From: Spirogloea muscicola
Taxonomy: Eukaryota > Streptophyta > Zygnematophyceae > Spirogloeales > Spirogloeaceae
Reading direction: 5' to 3'
NCBI GenBank assembly: GCA_009602725.1
Contig: WELB01000018.1
Span: forward strand, 1,124,711-1,137,059
Length of the DNA: 12,349 nt
A program made the position numbers and the translations under genes. Below the pieces are notes generated by a model that saw only the letters and a list, made by a program, of their open reading frames with translations, did no database searches and was not told where the DNA came from. Shown here piece by piece: positions 8,456 through 12,349 of this stretch. How positions within the stretch are numbered: the first letter of the stretch is position 1; the number at the start of each line of letters is the position of its first letter.

Positions 8456-11400
8456 TCAGAAGGGCGATTCTAGAGACTCATCCCAGACCTCTGCGCTACC
8501 ATTAGAGGCGTCCTCTCCTTCATCTTCCATTGACAGACGAATGTACTCTGCCCTCGCAAATCTGTCCCACTCAGTCAAGGTGGGGTCCTCTCGCTCCTGA
8601 GTAGGCAGCATTGGTGAGAGGATACAGATGAGGACCACTCTGCCAGGCTGCTCGGATTCATGAAGACATAGCACAACTCTAAGCAGCAGCATCTACAGGC
8701 CTGAGAGGGCAGGGACGACCCTCTGACCTGGCGAATGAGGAATGGGTCTCGTGTCTCAAATGCCACGAATTTGTTCAAATTGAAGAGGATGTTGAAGAAA
8801 TTGCCAGCCAGCTTGCAACGCTTGAGGTCGCGCAGGGTCAGTTGCCCCTCTTTCTGCACAACACCACATTGCAGTCGGGAGGTGTCTGTGAGGCCACCTG
8901 GCTTGTTCAAGGCTGCTGTTGCTGCTCCATCCAGTTCCTCAGCGGGAGCAGTGCAGGCCAGCTAGAGGCCAACTCACAGCTGGATTAATCATGTCGGCCA
9001 TCTGGCAGACAATATCCTCGAACAAAACTGGGTCCTGGGCCATGCACTCCATCCGGTGCAGCTGCTCTTCGTAGAAGTACTGCATCTCATTGGGCGTGAT
9101 CCGGCTGTCACAGTCCATGTCCACACACTTGAACCTGGCAGATCACAACCAGCGGAGAATGAGAGAGCGCCGTGCTTGCCAAAGTCACAGCATCGTACCC
9201 CTACTACCTATGTCCTGCCGCAGCCATCACAAGCACGACGCTGAGTGCCAAGGAAGTGCAGGAGAGCCGCAAAGGCGAGCAGCAGCTGCAAGTTGGCAGC
9301 TTGTAAGAGCAGAAGAGCACCTGCCCATGCCCCTCCTGTGACCAGGGCGAACTGCAACTTGAGGAATGTATGACAAATATGGCAGGAATCACATGTCAGC
9401 ACTTCTTACCAGTACTCCAGACTTGGCTCGGACGACTTGTCCTCCTCGGAGAGAATGAACCAAACAAAGTCCTCATAGCCCATCTTGCCCTCCACCCTGC
9501 TTGTGAACCTGCGCGGAACCTGCCAATAGCAAGTGCTCTGCCTCACGCTTCAAGATGGCTTATCAGCCTCATCAAAAGCCGGCGTACACAGGGGCCATGT
9601 CACAATAGAGCACCATGACAAAGTATGGACTCGGTTGCCCAGAGCAGCTGCCATTTGCACTTGCCAACAGTTACTCTGGGGGGGGAGAGGTCCTCACTTG
9701 AGAAAAGATCCGTTCCACAATGCGGTATGTAAGAGCGTGGTTTCCATATCGGAGGAGATCGTCCTTATCTATAAGGAAGTCGTGATCTGAGTCTAATTCC
9801 CAGAACTTGCAGTATATCACATAGAAGTGCTCATAAGAGAAATATCTGCACACAGTGGGCATAATGAGAGGGGCTGCCTGATTAGGTTCACATGTAGCTT
9901 GTAGCATATGCCGCAAGAGGGCAGGACAGAGCGTCACCAGCTGCCATCTCGGCATTGGGCCACAAGAACCATAAGCAGAAGACCAAGCAATCGCAAGTCC
10001 CGGCCTGAGAGACTGAGATTGACGCGCCCTTAGCCTGGCCTAGAAGGAGGCAGACAAGCTAGGGAGAAACAAGCTCCCCTCTCATGATCGGAGCATGTCT
10101 ACAAGAGGCACGAGCCGCACGCATAGAACGTTTGCTACTCCAGGGGCCTACCTAAGTATCTTGTTTATATCCTCCTCCTCGTCCACTTGCTGCAGAGCTG
10201 CAACAAGATTACTCCGCTTGAGCTCTTTCAGCAGCATGCGCCCATTACCGGACCTGTTGACGTGATAGAAGATCCTGTATATCACAGTCTCCGCTGCAGG
10301 ACAAGAGAAGGTGACAAGAGCTTCACAGGCTGATCAGCAGCGCAAGGCTGCAGCACATGTCAAACGCTCGGGCCTCTGCTGCAATATGTCAGAGGACCTC
10401 GCAGACATGTCAACTGGATAGTGGATGGGCACACCGTATCTATCCTGGAACTCTGGTGTGTCATGCAGGAACTCCAGGCCTGGATGGACAATCAAGAGCT
10501 CACGCAACAGGGGCTTGAAGTCATCCTGCTCGACACGTTCAGCCCACTTGCGCACTGTAAGCCTTCATCAACTATGCCATCAGTGCGGGCAAAATCAGAG
10601 GCATCAATTTGCTCGGCCCTCAAAGTGAAAGGTGCTTGAAATGGCATGCACGCGTGGCATAGCCAGCGGTGCAAGCTGAAGATACACGCCCATCAGACTC
10701 AGCAGCAACAGCTGCTGCATACCCCAGTGCACCTTCGTAAATCAGCAACTAGGACCCTCGGGCCCAGGAGGAACCCTGCGATGTCGGCTTCTTACCTGTG
10801 TCAGGTGCTCTCGATTTGGTTGTTTCAATGCAGCAAACACCCGCGTCGGGAGGTCCGCAAGAATGAGGTGGCTCTCCACCCAGAACTTCACAAAGGCTTC
10901 CCTGCAATACCAAAGCGGTGCAGGGGTTTAGGCAGGCAGTGCCCCGGCAGTACGCAGGACAAGCGCAATATCAGACATCACTCGGCCTGTCAAGAAGACA
11001 CTGCAGCATGCACAAGAAATGAACAGCACCGCGCCCCTGGCTCTGCATAACACAGCCCACGACAGCAGACCGCCTGTTGAGAGTTTTACCTGCTGATGGT
11101 GCCCCTGCCAGCAGGGTCCACCTTGTGGAAAAGGCAGCTGTTGAAGTAGCTGGGGAGCTGGCAGACCTCCTTCGTGACCACCTGGAATGCTGGCCGAGCT
11201 CGCACAGGCACACGCATTGCTAGCTCTGCTCAGTCTCCTTGAACATGTGAATGCAGCAGAGGCCACGGCTGCGATGTACTACTGGCACCATTCACACGGA
11301 AGGACCTGGCTTTCACGAGGTGGGTTCGGGGATTGATGGCTGCATGTGCTCCTGGCCCAAGGGGAATGGGTGACCCCAGCCTTGCGCTACGTCAGCACCA

Positions 11401-12349
11401 GAACCTAGACCTGACAGCCCACGGCAGCCGCAGCTTTAAGTTGCTGGTCTGAGAAGCTGGGCATGAGAGATAATGCCAACCAGATGGGGGCAAGCCGTCC
11501 GCGTGGCCGTTGAAGAGCTCGTCAAGCTTGGCCCGCCACTCCTCTGCTACATCCCTGGCTGGGGGCGAACCGTCGGGGAAGTAGAACTGCAGACACAGGC
11601 TCAACCACGCCATGCTCAGCTCCACAGAGGCGGTGCTTTCTGAGCCGGCAGTCTGCCGCCACCCGGTCTGGGTACTGGCCCCCAGAAAGAGGACATTTGC
11701 GGAAGAGCACGAAGCAGGGCAGGCTGAGCAATGCTCACGACCAGCTAACCTACACCGTCAAGAATGCTGCAGCATGTCCAGGAGCGAGGCCCCTGCTGCG
11801 ACCAGCTCGCAGCCTCAGGCGCTCCTTGTGACACTAGAGTCAGCTCGTGACCGGTCGGGCCGAGGCAGGCCGGCGTGGTGGCAACGCACCGGCGGGATGA
11901 CCTCCTGCGGCACGGCTTCGGCAGGCTTGTGCAGCGTGGGCGACCCAGTGGGCGCAGGCGCAGTGCCCTGGCGCTGTATGGGGGACTTGGGGGACAGCGG
12001 GGAGCCGGAGCTGCCGGAGGCGCCCCCGGAGCGCGGGGAGAGGGGCGGCGTGCTGGAGCTGGCGAACAGGGACTGCGCGTTGGACGGCGAGAGCGGCGAC
12101 ATTCCGCCGCCGCCGCCGCCGGGCGAGCCCTGGCCCAGCGCCGACTGGGGCCCGGCCAGCGGCAGGCCGGCCTTGGCGTCGTCCAGCAGGCTGAGGACGA
12201 GCTTCTGGGACTCGGGCAGCGACAGCCACTGGATGAACAGCTCGTCGATCTTCACTTTGCTCGACGGGAAGCGCTGGTGCACGGACGAGTGCTCGCCGCC
12301 GCCGCCGCCGCCGACGCCGCCGCCGCTGCCGCTGGTGGACGCGCCCGCC
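8456..12349 (-). CDS. PP2A regulatory subunit B'' (EF-hand, plant type; 5' partial)
   Basis: B'' subunits bind the PP2A A/C core and direct the phosphatase to substrates, with calcium-responsive EF-hands; in Arabidopsis, B'' proteins act on HMG-CoA reductase. Minus-strand exons: 12349-11890, 11586-11481, 11189-11090, 10901-10796, 10525-10435, 10293-10152, 9845-9698, 9519-9410, 9134-8978, 8853-8728 and 8596-8456 (TGA); all phases agree. In-window length is 561 residues. Landmarks: [20 protein letters not shown], a Ser/Pro/Gly-rich linker, [87 protein letters not shown]-hand loop 1 (9758-9793), [17 protein letters not shown]-hand loop 2 (9086-9121, canonical DxDxD..I...E), [35 protein letters not shown], and the C-terminal [14 protein letters not shown] with [17 protein letters not shown]. 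No in-frame ATG is present, so the start lies beyond the right edge. It is not the TON2/FASS type. Confidence 0.96.
12295..12330 (+). repeat. GCC-type triplet tract coding poly-Gly in the PP2A B'' N-terminus
   Basis: Six GCC units, then GAC, then three more GCC units followed by GCT and GCC. Read on the minus strand they encode a Gly-rich stretch ([10 protein letters not shown]) just before the conserved start of the B'' protein. A second Gly run in the same exon lies near 12107-12121. Confidence 0.85.

Overview
This is a eukaryotic nuclear window from a green plant lineage. The three gene families I can name point to a streptophyte: an EXO70A-type exocyst subunit, a BSK-type receptor-like cytoplasmic pseudokinase with a C-terminal TPR-like region, and the plant-type EF-hand B'' regulatory subunit of PP2A. 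The genes are rich in short introns (about 83-306 nt), mostly GT-AG. First exons are very GC-rich and the later exons are more balanced. The proteins are clearly homologous to land-plant families but quite divergent, especially EXO70. A streptophyte alga or an early-diverging land plant fits best. The species cannot be fixed from the sequence.

Layout, left to right. Positions 1-3663 (+): EXO70A-like gene, 5' end outside the window, with about 10 well-supported exons plus one uncertain upstream exon. Positions 3664-4059: short convergent spacer holding both 3' ends. Positions 4060-6814 (-): BSK-like gene in 8 exons. Positions 6815-7197: divergent spacer with a (CGG)6 tract and a 109-nt pure T run; one ambiguous base lies just beyond, at 7206. 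Positions 7198-7407 (+): end of a very GC-rich coding exon for an unidentified Cys-containing protein. Positions 7408-8455: no firm gene, but several good plus-strand splice signals. Positions 8456-12349 (-): PP2A B'' gene in 11 exons, running off the right edge.

I rebuilt the exon chains by hand, requiring agreement of splice dinucleotides, reading phase and family homology. For the BSK and PP2A genes every junction keeps phase, and most preserve the family's usual residue spacing. The encoded proteins act in exocytosis (EXO70), membrane receptor signalling (BSK) and phosphatase targeting (PP2A B''). Nothing suggests they form a functional cluster. This is ordinary eukaryotic gene order, not an operon, and I see no mobile element, CRISPR array or RNA gene. 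The most noteworthy points are the acidic insertions in EXO70, two GC-AG introns supported by phase, several stop-free introns of 3n length, the missing myristoylation site in the BSK model, the unidentified Cys protein, and the 109-nt homopolymer, which may mark an assembly fault.
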